Source: Streptomyces sp. cf386 (GTDB lineage Bacteria; Actinomycetota; Actinomycetes; Streptomycetales; Streptomycetaceae). Taken from it: DNA of 64,000 bases. Below, piece after piece: positions 34,286 through 41,737 of the stretch; position 1 is the first letter of the stretch, and every line of letters starts with the position of its first letter. A program made the translations under genes and the position numbers. The stretch spans positions 62,001 through 126,000 of the forward strand of contig NZ_FNHV01000003.1 of assembly GCF_900103585.1 (NCBI RefSeq), in the 5' to 3' direction. Below the pieces are notes generated by a model that saw nothing but the letters and a program-made list of their open reading frames with translations, was not told the origin of the DNA and ran no database searches.

Positions 34286-36700
34286 GTGGCGGACGAGCAG
34301 GTTCTCAGAGCCCAGAAATGGGTGAACTCCACGTATGGCAACGTCACCGGCTACGTGCGCTGTCCCGAGAACGGCAATACCGGCTGGGCCACCATGAACT
34401 CCCTGATCATGGGCCTGCAGCACGAGTTGGGTATCAGCCCGGTCGTCGCGTCCTTCGGCGCCACCACCTACTCGAAGTTCGCGGCCCTCGGAGACATCGG
34501 ATTCGGGTGGGACAAGAACCGCAACATCGTGGCCGTCCTTGAGTACGGCCTGTGGTGCAAGGGGTATTGGGCGGTCGAGCCCGGCAGCGAAGGGTGGTTC
34601 ACCGGGGTCACCCGGGCGGCCGTCGAGGATCTCCGCGAGAACATGGGCATCGGTGGCGACGGTGTCATCAACGCCAAACTCGCCAAGGCCATCCTCAACA
34701 TGGACGCCTACGTCGTTGTGGCCGGTGGCAGCGACAAGATCCGGTCCATTCAGCAGTGGCTCAACGGCCGGTACTGGACCCGTAGTGAGTTCAATGTCGG
34801 GCCCTGCGACGGCATTTACTCCCGTGATGTGCAGAAGTCGCTGATGTACGCCATCCAGTACGAGCTGGGCCTGACCCCGAACGGCAACTTCGGCCCCGGG
34901 ACCCAGGCCGGCCTGAAGGCCAACACCGTCGGCTCCGGATCGTCCGGCATCTTCATGCAGCTCTTCTCCGCCGCCTGCGTGTTCAACGAACCGACTCCCG
35001 GCGCCGACACCCCGCGCGCCGGCTTCACCAGCTCCTGGAACGGCGACATCGAGAAGTGGGTGACGGACTTCCAGTCCTTCAGCAGGCTGTCGGTCAGCCG
35101 CAGAGGCGACTACCAGACCTGGGCCCAGCTCCTGGTCTCCATGGGAGACCCCGACCGCGACGCGACCGGCAGCGACACCCGGTACGAGATCACCGCCTCC
35201 CGCGCCAAGTGGCTCTACGACAACAAGTACCGCGTCGTCGGGCGGTACATATACGACCCTCCCGGCTCCACCCTCGACAAGGAGATCAAGCCGGGCGAGC
35301 TGAAGACCATCTTCGACGCCGGGCTGAAGGTCTTCCCGATCTACCAGGACAACGCGCGCCAGCTCACCGACTTCACCTACTCACAGGGCTATCAGCACGC
35401 CCTCAACGCCAACAAGCTGGCCTCCGACTACGGCTTCAACCGCGGAACCACGATCTACTTCGCCGTCGACTACGACGCCACCCAGGACGAGATCGACGGC
35501 AGCACGTACGGCATCGTCACCTACTTCCACGGCGTGCAGGCCGGACTGGCCAGCCAGGGCAAGAAGTACAACCACGGCGTCTACGGCTCCCGCAACGTCT
35601 GCATCAACGTCACGGAGAAAACGTTCGCCCGCCACTCCTTCGTCTCCGGCATGTCCTGGGGCTTCTCCGGAAACCTCGGCTTCCCCCTGCCGGGGAACTG
35701 GTCGTTCAACCAGATCAAGGAGTTCAAGGTCACCAACGGGTCCGACACCTTCGACCTGGACCGTGACGTCGTATCCGGCAGTGACCCGGGCGTCTCCTCC
35801 GTCAACGACCAGGCGGGCCCGGCGGACGACTTCATCAACTACGTCAGCAGGCTGTACGACCTCGCCGGCGAGTACGGGGCCTCCGGGACGAGGCGCAGCC
35901 AGCTCGTCATGGAGTACGTCCGCCATGTCACCTACGGCGACTGGCAGTGGAAGATCCTGATCGGCGGCTACGACTCCGGCTTCGTGGACTTCGCCAACTC
36001 CAAGGGCATGTCGGTGAAGCAGGGGTTCACCGACCCGTTCACCGGATACACGCTGGGCGCCGAGCACATGATGGCCACGGCCAACGCCCATGTGCTCATC
36101 GACCACCCCGGCGACCGCGGCGAGGCGAACGGCGGCGACGTCGGCGGCTGGGCCGGCGACATCATGACGTTCTGGTCCGACTGGCGCCACTCCGAGGAGG
36201 AGTACGCCAATCCGCTCGACTTCTGCCGTGCCAAGCTCGCCCTTCCCGGCGTCTCCTCCTCCTTCGGGTTCACGGACCTCATCGAGGACGCCGACGGCTA
36301 CCTCCTCGCGCGTGCCGTCCGGGGCGGTACGAGCATCCTCGACGCGGTGAAGGCCCACTACCAGGGCAGCGGCGGCCTCCGCCGGTTCAACAACTACTTC
36401 GCGCAGCGCTGGGTCAACTCGACCACCTGCAAGAACTCCGTGAACTTCGCGCTGTGCGGCACCGAATCGAAGATCATGGCAGCCCAGCTCGGTCTCATCA
36501 CCAAGAGCGGCGCCGTCCTTCCCAACGACTACAAGCTCACGCCCGGCGGAGAGGACAAGGTCAACAACTTCTGCCAGGGCTTCGTCGACGCCATCAACGC
36601 CCGACGCGGCATGGAGTCCCGTATGGCGTCCCAATACCGCGCCAACCACGAACGGTTCCTGCGCGACGCGGGTGTGCGCGCACAGCGGCGCGACAGGTAG
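34286..36700 (+). CDS. DUF1906 glycoside-hydrolase-like protein with peptidoglycan-binding repeats
   Basis: About 804 residues from GTG 34286, which has GGAAGG eight bases upstream (an ATG at 34259 is the alternative). Residues about 1-150 and 150-220 look like two peptidoglycan-binding-type modules (AQKWVNSTYG, IQQWLNGRYW, each followed by a GDGVIN or CDGIYS loop and an SLMYAIQYELGL helix). Residues about 300-530 are the DUF1906/Rv2525c-like TIM barrel (YRVVGRYIYDPPG, RGTTIYFAVDYDATQDEIDG, HGVYGSRNVC). The last 260 residues (YVSRLYDLAGEYGASGTRRS onward) form a domain I do not recognise. There is no signal peptide. Probably it acts on cell wall or glycan; export route unclear. First gene of a three-gene module. 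Confidence 0.8.
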   Translation: MADEQVLRAQKWVNSTYGNVTGYVRCPENGNTGWATMNSLIMGLQHELGISPVVASFGATTYSKFAALGDIGFGWDKNRNIVAVLEYGLWCKGYWAVEPGSEGWFTGVTRAAVEDLRENMGIGGDGVINAKLAKAILNMDAYVVVAGGSDKIRSIQQWLNGRYWTRSEFNVGPCDGIYSRDVQKSLMYAIQYELGLTPNGNFGPGTQAGLKANTVGSGSSGIFMQLFSAACVFNEPTPGADTPRAGFTSSWNGDIEKWVTDFQSFSRLSVSRRGDYQTWAQLLVSMGDPDRDATGSDTRYEITASRAKWLYDNKYRVVGRYIYDPPGSTLDKEIKPGELKTIFDAGLKVFPIYQDNARQLTDFTYSQGYQHALNANKLASDYGFNRGTTIYFAVDYDATQDEIDGSTYGIVTYFHGVQAGLASQGKKYNHGVYGSRNVCINVTEKTFARHSFVSGMSWGFSGNLGFPLPGNWSFNQIKEFKVTNGSDTFDLDRDVVSGSDPGVSSVNDQAGPADDFINYVSRLYDLAGEYGASGTRRSQLVMEYVRHVTYGDWQWKILIGGYDSGFVDFANSKGMSVKQGFTDPFTGYTLGAEHMMATANAHVLIDHPGDRGEANGGDVGGWAGDIMTFWSDWRHSEEEYANPLDFCRAKLALPGVSSSFGFTDLIEDADGYLLARAVRGGTSILDAVKAHYQGSGGLRRFNNYFAQRWVNSTTCKNSVNFALCGTESKIMAAQLGLITKSGAVLPNDYKLTPGGEDKVNNFCQGFVDAINARRGMESRMASQYRANHERFLRDAGVRAQRRDR

Positions 36701-36756
36701 ACACCAGTACAGGCAGGCACCCGTACAGGCAGACACAAGTGCAGGTAGACACAAGT
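36693..36756 (+). repeat. Four tandem copies of a 16-bp unit between two genes
   Basis: Four end-to-end copies (36693-36708, 36709-36724, 36725-36740, 36741-36756), each close to ACAGGYAGRCACMMGT, fill the whole space from the stop codon of the DUF1906 gene (TAG is inside copy 1) to one base before the next ATG. The AGG in the last copy, about 13 bases from the ATG, is the only ribosome-site-like element. Confidence 0.85.
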
Positions 36757-36757
36757 C

Positions 36758-37207
36758 ATGAAGGAAACAGCGCTGTTCGCCGTGGTCCTCGGACTGGCCG
36801 CGTGGTTCGTCTGGAACATCTGGAATGTGATCCAGATCTTCAAGGAGCTGCGTGAACGCTTCTGGGCCCGTCCGATGTGGTGGCTTCGCGCCCTGTCCGT
36901 CTCCCTCTTCGCCGGCACGGCCGCCTGGCTGTTCGGAGCCTTCTCCGGAGGGCTCGACGTCGAGGAGTCGTGTCGGCTCACCCACCATCAGCCGTACGAC
37001 GCGGCCTACCGCTCGGCCCACACCGAGGATTTCCAGCGCCTGTTTCCGCTGAGCAACAAGTGCAACGCCTCTTACGACCTCGTCCCTTCCTGGGTCAACC
37101 CGACGGTCGCGGCCTGCTTCGTCGTCGCGGTGCTCTGTGTCGTCGCGCTCGGCCGGCTCGGCCTCTCCCGTGCGTTGACCGTGAAACGAAAGGAACTTCG
37201 GTCATGA
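36758..37207 (+). CDS. Small three-span membrane protein of the DUF1906 module
   Basis: 149 residues. Three membrane segments are visible: TALFAVVLGLAAWFVWNIWN (about 4-23), WLRALSVSLFAGTAAWLFGA (about 42-61) and TVAACFVVAVLCVVALGRLG (about 115-134). The loop between the second and third segments (about 50 residues) carries two Cys (ESCRL and NKCNASYD) that could form a disulfide outside the cell. Function unknown. The ATG is placed directly after the 16-bp tandem array, and its stop overlaps the next start by four bases (37204-37207), so the gene belongs to the same unit as its neighbours. Confidence 0.75.
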   Translation: MKETALFAVVLGLAAWFVWNIWNVIQIFKELRERFWARPMWWLRALSVSLFAGTAAWLFGAFSGGLDVEESCRLTHHQPYDAAYRSAHTEDFQRLFPLSNKCNASYDLVPSWVNPTVAACFVVAVLCVVALGRLGLSRALTVKRKELRS

Positions 37208-37872
37208 TCAAGACCGACTTGTCCAGGCGCCACTTCATCGGTGCCTCCGCCGGCGTGGTCGGCGCGCTCACTCTCACCACCGTCAGCGAAGCCGCCGCGG
37301 CCCCGGCGGCCCCGGCAGCCGACCGCGTCTGGTCCAAGGAGCGGTCCACAAACGGCTGGCAGGTCCTGCAGAGAGCCGAGTCGTTCCGCATCGAGGGCAG
37401 CGACCACACGGTCCGGCTCGCCGGCGGGGATGCCGCGACCGTCCTGCTGCACGTGGCGAGACGCTTCAACTACGAGATCGACTCCCTGCGTTCCGGGGAT
37501 GTCCACGGCTGGACCGACCACCGCGAGGTGGCGGCGGACTACGAGTCCAACCATCTGTCCGGCACCGCGCTCGCGATCCGCCCCCTGGCCTACCCGGTCG
37601 GTTCGAAGGGGAACCTGTATCCCAACGAGCTGATCGTGGTGCGGGACATCCTCACCGAGCTGGACGGCGTCGTCGCCTGGGGCGGCGACTTCACGACGCC
37701 GAAGGAGTCGCACTTCGAGATCGCCGTCAAGCCCGGACACCCCCGTCTGAAGGGTGTCGCCCGCAAGATCCGCGGGTGGGAGGCAGGGCCCGGCGACGAG
37801 GGCGCCGGCGCGATCGACGCGTTCGACCCGAAGCGCCGCAGCGCGGCACGCGCGTTTCGACGGCGCGCTTGA
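37204..37872 (+). CDS. Tat-exported peptidase M15-like protein with an altered metal site
   Basis: 222 residues. The N-terminus LSRRHFIGASAGVVGALTLT is a twin-arginine signal ending AAAAPAAPAA. The rest resembles the M15 D,D-/L,D-peptidase fold: SNHLSGTALAIRP (about 118-130) aligns with the zinc motif SxHxxGxAxDI, and KESHFEIAVKPG supplies the last His. However the Asp metal ligand of the family is Ala here (codon GCG), so hydrolysis is doubtful and it may be a wall-binding pseudoenzyme. The C-terminus is Arg-rich (KRRSAARAFRRRA). It is the third gene of the DUF1906 module. Confidence 0.75.
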   Translation: MIKTDLSRRHFIGASAGVVGALTLTTVSEAAAAPAAPAADRVWSKERSTNGWQVLQRAESFRIEGSDHTVRLAGGDAATVLLHVARRFNYEIDSLRSGDVHGWTDHREVAADYESNHLSGTALAIRPLAYPVGSKGNLYPNELIVVRDILTELDGVVAWGGDFTTPKESHFEIAVKPGHPRLKGVARKIRGWEAGPGDEGAGAIDAFDPKRRSAARAFRRRA

Positions 37873-37877
37873 GCAAC

Positions 37878-37970
37878 CCGGTGATCACCGGTCGAGACGA
37901 TGGCCCTGGCTCCGAACGCCGGGGCCGTCGCTCGCGGTCCGTCGCTCACGGTCCGTCGCTCACGGTCCGT
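37878..37970. repeat. Palindrome and 14-bp tandem repeat between convergent genes
   Basis: A perfect 14-bp palindrome CCGGTGATCACCGG lies at 37878-37891. Three tandem copies of CCGTCGCTCRCGGT follow (37925-37938, 37939-37952, 37953-37966), with the start of a fourth at 37967. The array ends about nine bases before the stop of the convergent nitrilase gene. The unit (CCGT...ACGG) can itself fold and may help termination. Confidence 0.75.
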
Positions 37971-37978
37971 CGCCGGGT

Positions 37979-38812
37979 TCACCGTAGCCCGGGCGCCTCG
38001 ATGGCGAGGACGCGATCGCGCAGCACGGGGAGTTCGGTGCGGATCCGGGCGACCTCGGCCAGGTCCACATCCACCGTCACCGTCTCCTCCTCCATGCGGG
38101 CCTCGCCCAGGACGGTTCCCCAGGGGTCGACGACCACGCTGTGGCCGCCCTGCTTCATCCCGCCATGGGTACCCGTGGCGCAGCAGGCGAGGAGGAAGAC
38201 CTGTTCCTCCAGGGCCCTGGTGCGGGTGAGGAGCTGCCAGTGGCTGAGCCGGGCCGCGGGCCACGCCGCGGGCACCACGATCAGCTCCGCGCCCGCGTCG
38301 AGCAGGCCCCGGAAGAGCTCCGGGAAGCGGAGGTCGTAGCAGATGGCGAGGCCGATCGCGCCGAAGTCGGTGGGCACGGTGACGATGTGGTCGCCGCCGC
38401 CCATCAAGGTCGCCTCACCGGTGTCGAAGCCGTACCGGTGGATCTTGCGATAGCTGCCGCGCAGCTCGCCGGCCCGGTCGAAGAGGAGGGCGGTGTTGTA
38501 CAGCGTCCCGTCCTCACCCCCGTTCCCGTCTCCGCCCCCGTCCCCGTCCCCGTCCCGCTCGACGATCGACCCGGCGTGGAGCCACACCCCGGCCTGACGA
38601 GCGGCGGCGGACACGACCTCGGCGGTGGGACCGTCGACCCCTTCGGCATCGCGCCCCCAGCCGTCGTACGCCCAGGCGCCGGCCGCCCACAGCTCCGGCA
38701 GCACCACCAGATCGTCGCCCGCCCGGCCGCGGACCAGCGAAGCCGCCCGGTGCCGGCGCTCGTCGGCGGATTCCGACGAGTCCACGGACAGCTGTATCAG
38801 CGAGACACGCAT
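37979..38812 (-). CDS. Carbon-nitrogen hydrolase (nitrilase superfamily, NIT2-like)
   Basis: 277 residues. The catalytic Glu-Lys-Cys triad is present: VVLPELWAAG (Glu, about 49), GSYRKIHRYGFDTGE (Lys) and GLAICYDLRFPELFRG (Cys), with WPAARLSHWQLLTRTRALEE after it. Such enzymes hydrolyse amides, for example omega-amides of 2-oxo acids; the exact substrate is not decided. A Gly/Asp-rich stretch (DGDGDGGGDGNGGEDG, about 99-114), encoded by slipped six-base repeats, is inserted in a surface loop and looks like recent expansion. It stands alone, divergent from the SRPBCC gene. Confidence 0.9.
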   Translation of the reverse strand: MRVSLIQLSVDSSESADERRHRAASLVRGRAGDDLVVLPELWAAGAWAYDGWGRDAEGVDGPTAEVVSAAARQAGVWLHAGSIVERDGDGDGGGDGNGGEDGTLYNTALLFDRAGELRGSYRKIHRYGFDTGEATLMGGGDHIVTVPTDFGAIGLAICYDLRFPELFRGLLDAGAELIVVPAAWPAARLSHWQLLTRTRALEEQVFLLACCATGTHGGMKQGGHSVVVDPWGTVLGEARMEEETVTVDVDLAEVARIRTELPVLRDRVLAIEAPGLR

Positions 38813-38913
38813 GGCTGTCACCTCCGTGACCGTGCACGCACGGTCCAAGGGAAACCCGTTCCCTTCGAGCGTAGGCCGAGCGAGGGGCGGACCCTGCTGC
38901 TTTCATGGGTGGC

Positions 38914-39378
38914 ATGACCAGCAGAAGCGTGCTCGTGGAGCGGCGTGTCGCCGCGGGCCAGGGGCCCGTGTGGGAGGCCCTGACCGACCTTCGGGGCATG
39001 GAGCGGGTGCTCAGCGGTGTCACGAAGGTCGAGGTCCTCACGGACGGGGCCTTCGGTGTGGGGACTCGGTGGCGGGAGACCCGGCGGATGTTCGGCAAGG
39101 AGGCCACCGAGGAGATGTGGGTGACCGCCTGCGATCCGCCCGAGCGCTATGTCGTGGAGGCCGAGTCGCATGGCACCCGCTACATCTCCGAGTGGGCGCT
39201 ACGCGCCGACGGCCCCTCGGTGACCACCGTCGGGATGACCTTCACCGCCGTGGCCTCCGGCGGCGTCACGGGCCTGCTCGCCAAAATTCTGGGCGGCCTG
39301 GGCGCACGGGCGGTGCGGAAGGCGATCGCGAAGGACCTGGACGAGGTCGCCGCGGCGGTCGAGCACGGCGGCGGCTGA
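38914..39378 (+). CDS. SRPBCC (START-like) family protein
   Basis: About 154 residues from ATG 38914 (38905 also possible). The order of elements fits a polyketide-cyclase/START-like lipid-binding fold: VLVERRVAAGQGPVWEALTD, VTKVEVLTDGAFGVGTRWRE, YVVEAESHGTRYISEWALRA, a long C-terminal helix (AVRKAIAKDLDEVAAAVEH) and the loop GGLGA. These proteins bind hydrophobic ligands; no catalytic residues are recognised. It is divergent from the nitrilase gene. Confidence 0.85.
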   Translation: MTSRSVLVERRVAAGQGPVWEALTDLRGMERVLSGVTKVEVLTDGAFGVGTRWRETRRMFGKEATEEMWVTACDPPERYVVEAESHGTRYISEWALRADGPSVTTVGMTFTAVASGGVTGLLAKILGGLGARAVRKAIAKDLDEVAAAVEHGGG

Positions 39379-39387
39379 GCCCCGGCC

Positions 39388-39498
39388 GTCAAGCACCACA
39401 GCGGTCAAGCACCACAGCGGTCAAGCACCCAGCGACCGAGCCTCGCCGCAAGCCCCCTCACCCCTGCGGAGCCGACGTCACCCCTGCGGAGCCGACGT
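39388..39498. repeat. Two short tandem repeats between convergent genes
   Basis: GTCAAGCACCACAGCG occurs at 39388-39403 and 39404-39419, with a third copy one base shorter at 39420-39434. Then TCACCCCTGCGGAGCCGACG occurs twice in tandem (39459-39478 and 39479-39498); the second copy is the very end of the minus-strand regulator gene and the first lies just beyond its stop codon. Confidence 0.85.
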
Positions 39499-40434
39499 CC
39501 CCGCCTTCGTCGCGTCCGCCCCCCAGCTCGCCAGCAACCGCAGCGCCTCCGCCGACGGCGACCCCGGCTCCGCGTGGTACGTGATCAGGCTCTGCTCCGA
39601 GCCGTCGGACAGGCGGAACGACTCGAAGTTCAGGGTCAGCTCGCCCACCAGGGGATGCCGGATGTGCTTGACGCCGTAGCTCTTCTCCTTGACGTCATGC
39701 GTGGCCCACAGCCGCCTGAACTCCTCGCTCTTGACGGAGAGTTCGCCGACCAGGGCGGACAGGCGAGGGTCGTCGGGGTGGCAGCCCGCGTCCATGCGCA
39801 GATAGCTGACCATGTCGGAGGCCTTCTGGTCCCACTCCACGAACAGCTCGCGGTACTCGGGCTTCAGGAACACCAGTCGCGCCCAGTTCCGCTCCTGCAC
39901 CGGCAGCTCCGCCCAGTCGCCGAAGACCGCCGCCGCCATCCGGTTCCAGGCGAGGATGTCCGACCGCCGGCCCGAGATGTACGCGGGCACCCCGTCGATC
40001 GAGTCCAGCAGCTGCGCCAGCGCCGGCCGTACCTGCTCCGGTCGCGTCGTCGGCTTTTTCTTGTGCTGCTTCGGCTTCGCCAGGTGGGTGAGGTGCGCGT
40101 GCTCGGCGTCGCTCAGCCGCAGCGCCCGGGCGATCGCGTCGAGGACCTCCGCGGAGACGTTACGCCCGTTGCCCTGCTCCAGACGCGTGTAGTACGCCAC
40201 GGACACCCCGGCCAGCTGGGCCAGCTCCTCGCGCCGCAGCCCGGGCACCCGGCGGTGCCGCCCGAAGTCCGGCAGCCCGACGTCCTCGGGCTTCAGCCGG
40301 GCCCGCCGGGTGCGCAGAAACTCGCTGAGCTCGGCGCGCCGGTCCAGGCCGGCACCGGTGTCGCCGGCGGTACCGGGGGCCTGGCGGGCCTGGCCGGCGG
40401 TGCGTCCCGGCACGGATTCGGGCTTATCGTCCAT
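39478..40434 (-). CDS. XRE-family regulator with MmyB-like ligand-binding domain
   Basis: 318 residues. After a flexible Pro/Gly-rich start, the helix-turn-helix is at about 55-115 (RVPGLRREELAQLAGVSVAY, then YTRLEQGNGRNVSAEVLDAI), followed by the MmyB-type domain (about 135-305: VPAYISGRRSDILAWNRMAA, PEYRELFVEWDQKASDMVSY, HPLVGELTLNFESFRLSDGS, QSLITYHAEPGSPSAEALRL), which in this family binds fatty-acid-like ligands. It is divergent from a zinc alcohol dehydrogenase gene, the usual arrangement, and probably controls it through the shared region. Confidence 0.93.
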   Translation of the reverse strand: MDDKPESVPGRTAGQARQAPGTAGDTGAGLDRRAELSEFLRTRRARLKPEDVGLPDFGRHRRVPGLRREELAQLAGVSVAYYTRLEQGNGRNVSAEVLDAIARALRLSDAEHAHLTHLAKPKQHKKKPTTRPEQVRPALAQLLDSIDGVPAYISGRRSDILAWNRMAAAVFGDWAELPVQERNWARLVFLKPEYRELFVEWDQKASDMVSYLRMDAGCHPDDPRLSALVGELSVKSEEFRRLWATHDVKEKSYGVKHIRHPLVGELTLNFESFRLSDGSEQSLITYHAEPGSPSAEALRLLASWGADATKAGTSAPQG

Positions 40435-40451
40435 GCCTCAAGTATTCCCGG

Positions 40452-40503
40452 TCGTACGTACACGAGCCTGACCCCGTCAGTGGTAGGACCACCGGACGTA
40501 CGA
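40452..40503. promoter_or_regulatory. Inverted repeats in the regulator/alcohol dehydrogenase intergenic region
   Basis: TCGTACGT (40452-40459) and ACGTACGA (40496-40503) are exact inverted copies 36 bp apart, and between them lies GTGGT-AGG-ACCAC (40480-40492). They sit between the divergent MmyB-type regulator and the dehydrogenase genes and are candidate operators for the regulator. Confidence 0.5.
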
Positions 40504-40616
40504 ACAACCGAGGTCTGGGTGGCTCCGCGGCCTTTCGGCAGGCTGGATGCCGTGCCCGGACGAAAGCTGGACCAGAAGGCAGCCGGGCGCACCACCCCCG
40601 CTAGGAGATCCCCGGC

Positions 40617-41657
40617 ATGACCACCGTCGCCGCATACGCAGCACCCGCCGCCAAGGCTCCGCTGGAGCGCACCACGATCGAGCGCCGCGAGGTTGGCGAG
40701 TTCGACGTCCTGATCGACATCAAGTTCGCCGGTATCTGCCACTCGGACATCCACCAGGTCCACGAGGGCTGGGGCGAGGCGATCTTCCCGATGGTCCCCG
40801 GCCACGAGATCGCGGGCATCGTCTCCGAGGTCGGCCCCGGCGTCACGAAGTACCAGGTCGGCGACCGGGTGGGCGTCGGCTGCATGGTCGACTCCTGCCG
40901 TGAGTGCGAGAACTGCAAGGCCGGTCTGGAGCAGTACTGCACCGGCGGCAACGTCGGCACGTACAACGCCCTCGACAAGAACGGCGAGCCCACCTACGGC
41001 GGCTACTCGGAGAAGATCGTCGTCGCCGAGAGCTTCGTCGTCCGCATCCCCGACAGCCTGTCCCTGGACGTCGCCGCACCGCTCCTGTGCGCCGGCATCA
41101 CCACGTACTCCCCCCTGCGCCACTGGAACGCCGGCCCCGGCAAGAAGGTCGCGATCCTCGGCATGGGCGGCCTCGGCCACATGGGCGTGAAGATCGCGCA
41201 CGCGCTCGGCGCCGAGGTCACGGTCCTCTCGCAATCCCTGCGCAAGCAGGAGGACGGGCTGAAGCTGGGCGCGGACCACTACTACGCCACCAGCGACGAG
41301 AACACCTTCAAGGAGCTGGCGGGCACCTTCGACCTGATCCTCTCCACGGTCTCGGCCCCGCTGAACCTGGACCGGTTCCTGTCCCTCCTCAGGACGGACG
41401 GCGCGTTCGTGAACGTCGGCGCCCCCGAGGAGCCCGTCGCGATCAACCTGTTCTCGGTGATCGGCGGCCGCAAGACCCTCGCCGGCTCCGGCATCGGCGG
41501 CATCCAGGAGACCCAGGAGATGCTGGACTTCTGCGCGGAGCACGGCTTCGGCGCCGAGATCGAGCTGATCAGCGCGGACCAGATCAACGAGGCGTACGAG
41601 CGGGTGCTGAGCAGCGATGTGCGGTACCGGTTCGTGATCGACACGGCGACGATCTGA
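40617..41657 (+). CDS. Zinc-dependent NAD(P) alcohol dehydrogenase
   Basis: 346 residues, medium-chain dehydrogenase of the cinnamyl-alcohol/YahK type. Catalytic zinc ligands lie in [11 protein letters not shown] (Cys, about 42) and PGHEIAGIV (His-Glu, about 64); structural zinc is held by [17 protein letters not shown] (four Cys, about 98-111). The Rossmann loop is [20 protein letters not shown]. It oxidises or reduces aliphatic or aromatic alcohols and aldehydes with NADP(H) preferred in the subfamily. It is divergent from the MmyB-type regulator, its likely controller. A strong bidirectional terminator follows. Confidence 0.95.
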   Translation: MTTVAAYAAPAAKAPLERTTIERREVGEFDVLIDIKFAGICHSDIHQVHEGWGEAIFPMVPGHEIAGIVSEVGPGVTKYQVGDRVGVGCMVDSCRECENCKAGLEQYCTGGNVGTYNALDKNGEPTYGGYSEKIVVAESFVVRIPDSLSLDVAAPLLCAGITTYSPLRHWNAGPGKKVAILGMGGLGHMGVKIAHALGAEVTVLSQSLRKQEDGLKLGADHYYATSDENTFKELAGTFDLILSTVSAPLNLDRFLSLLRTDGAFVNVGAPEEPVAINLFSVIGGRKTLAGSGIGGIQETQEMLDFCAEHGFGAEIELISADQINEAYERVLSSDVRYRFVIDTATI

Positions 41658-41674
41658 CCCACGCCGGATGAGCC

Positions 41675-41704
41675 GGGCCCCGGAGCCGCACTGCTCCGGG
41701 GCCC
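41675..41704. terminator. Bidirectional hairpin between alcohol dehydrogenase and permease genes
   Basis: A perfect 12-bp stem GGGCCCCGGAGC / GCTCCGGGGCCC with a six-base loop lies between the convergent genes. Confidence 0.8.
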
Positions 41705-41737
41705 TCAGCGTGTCGCCGGTCCCTCAGCGTGTCGCCG
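41702..41737. repeat. Direct repeat across the stop codon of the second siderophore permease gene
   Basis: CCCTCAGCGTGTCGCCG occurs twice, at 41702-41718 and 41721-41737, 19 bp apart. The second copy holds the permease stop codon and last codons; the first lies just beyond. Confidence 0.85.

Noticed and set aside
36693..36756. Possible CRISPR repeat array
   Set aside because: The units are 16 bp with no spacers between them, so it is a simple tandem repeat.
34286..37872. Prophage
   Set aside because: No integrase, terminase, capsid, tail or attachment site; only wall-directed enzymes, so at most a domesticated lysis cassette.
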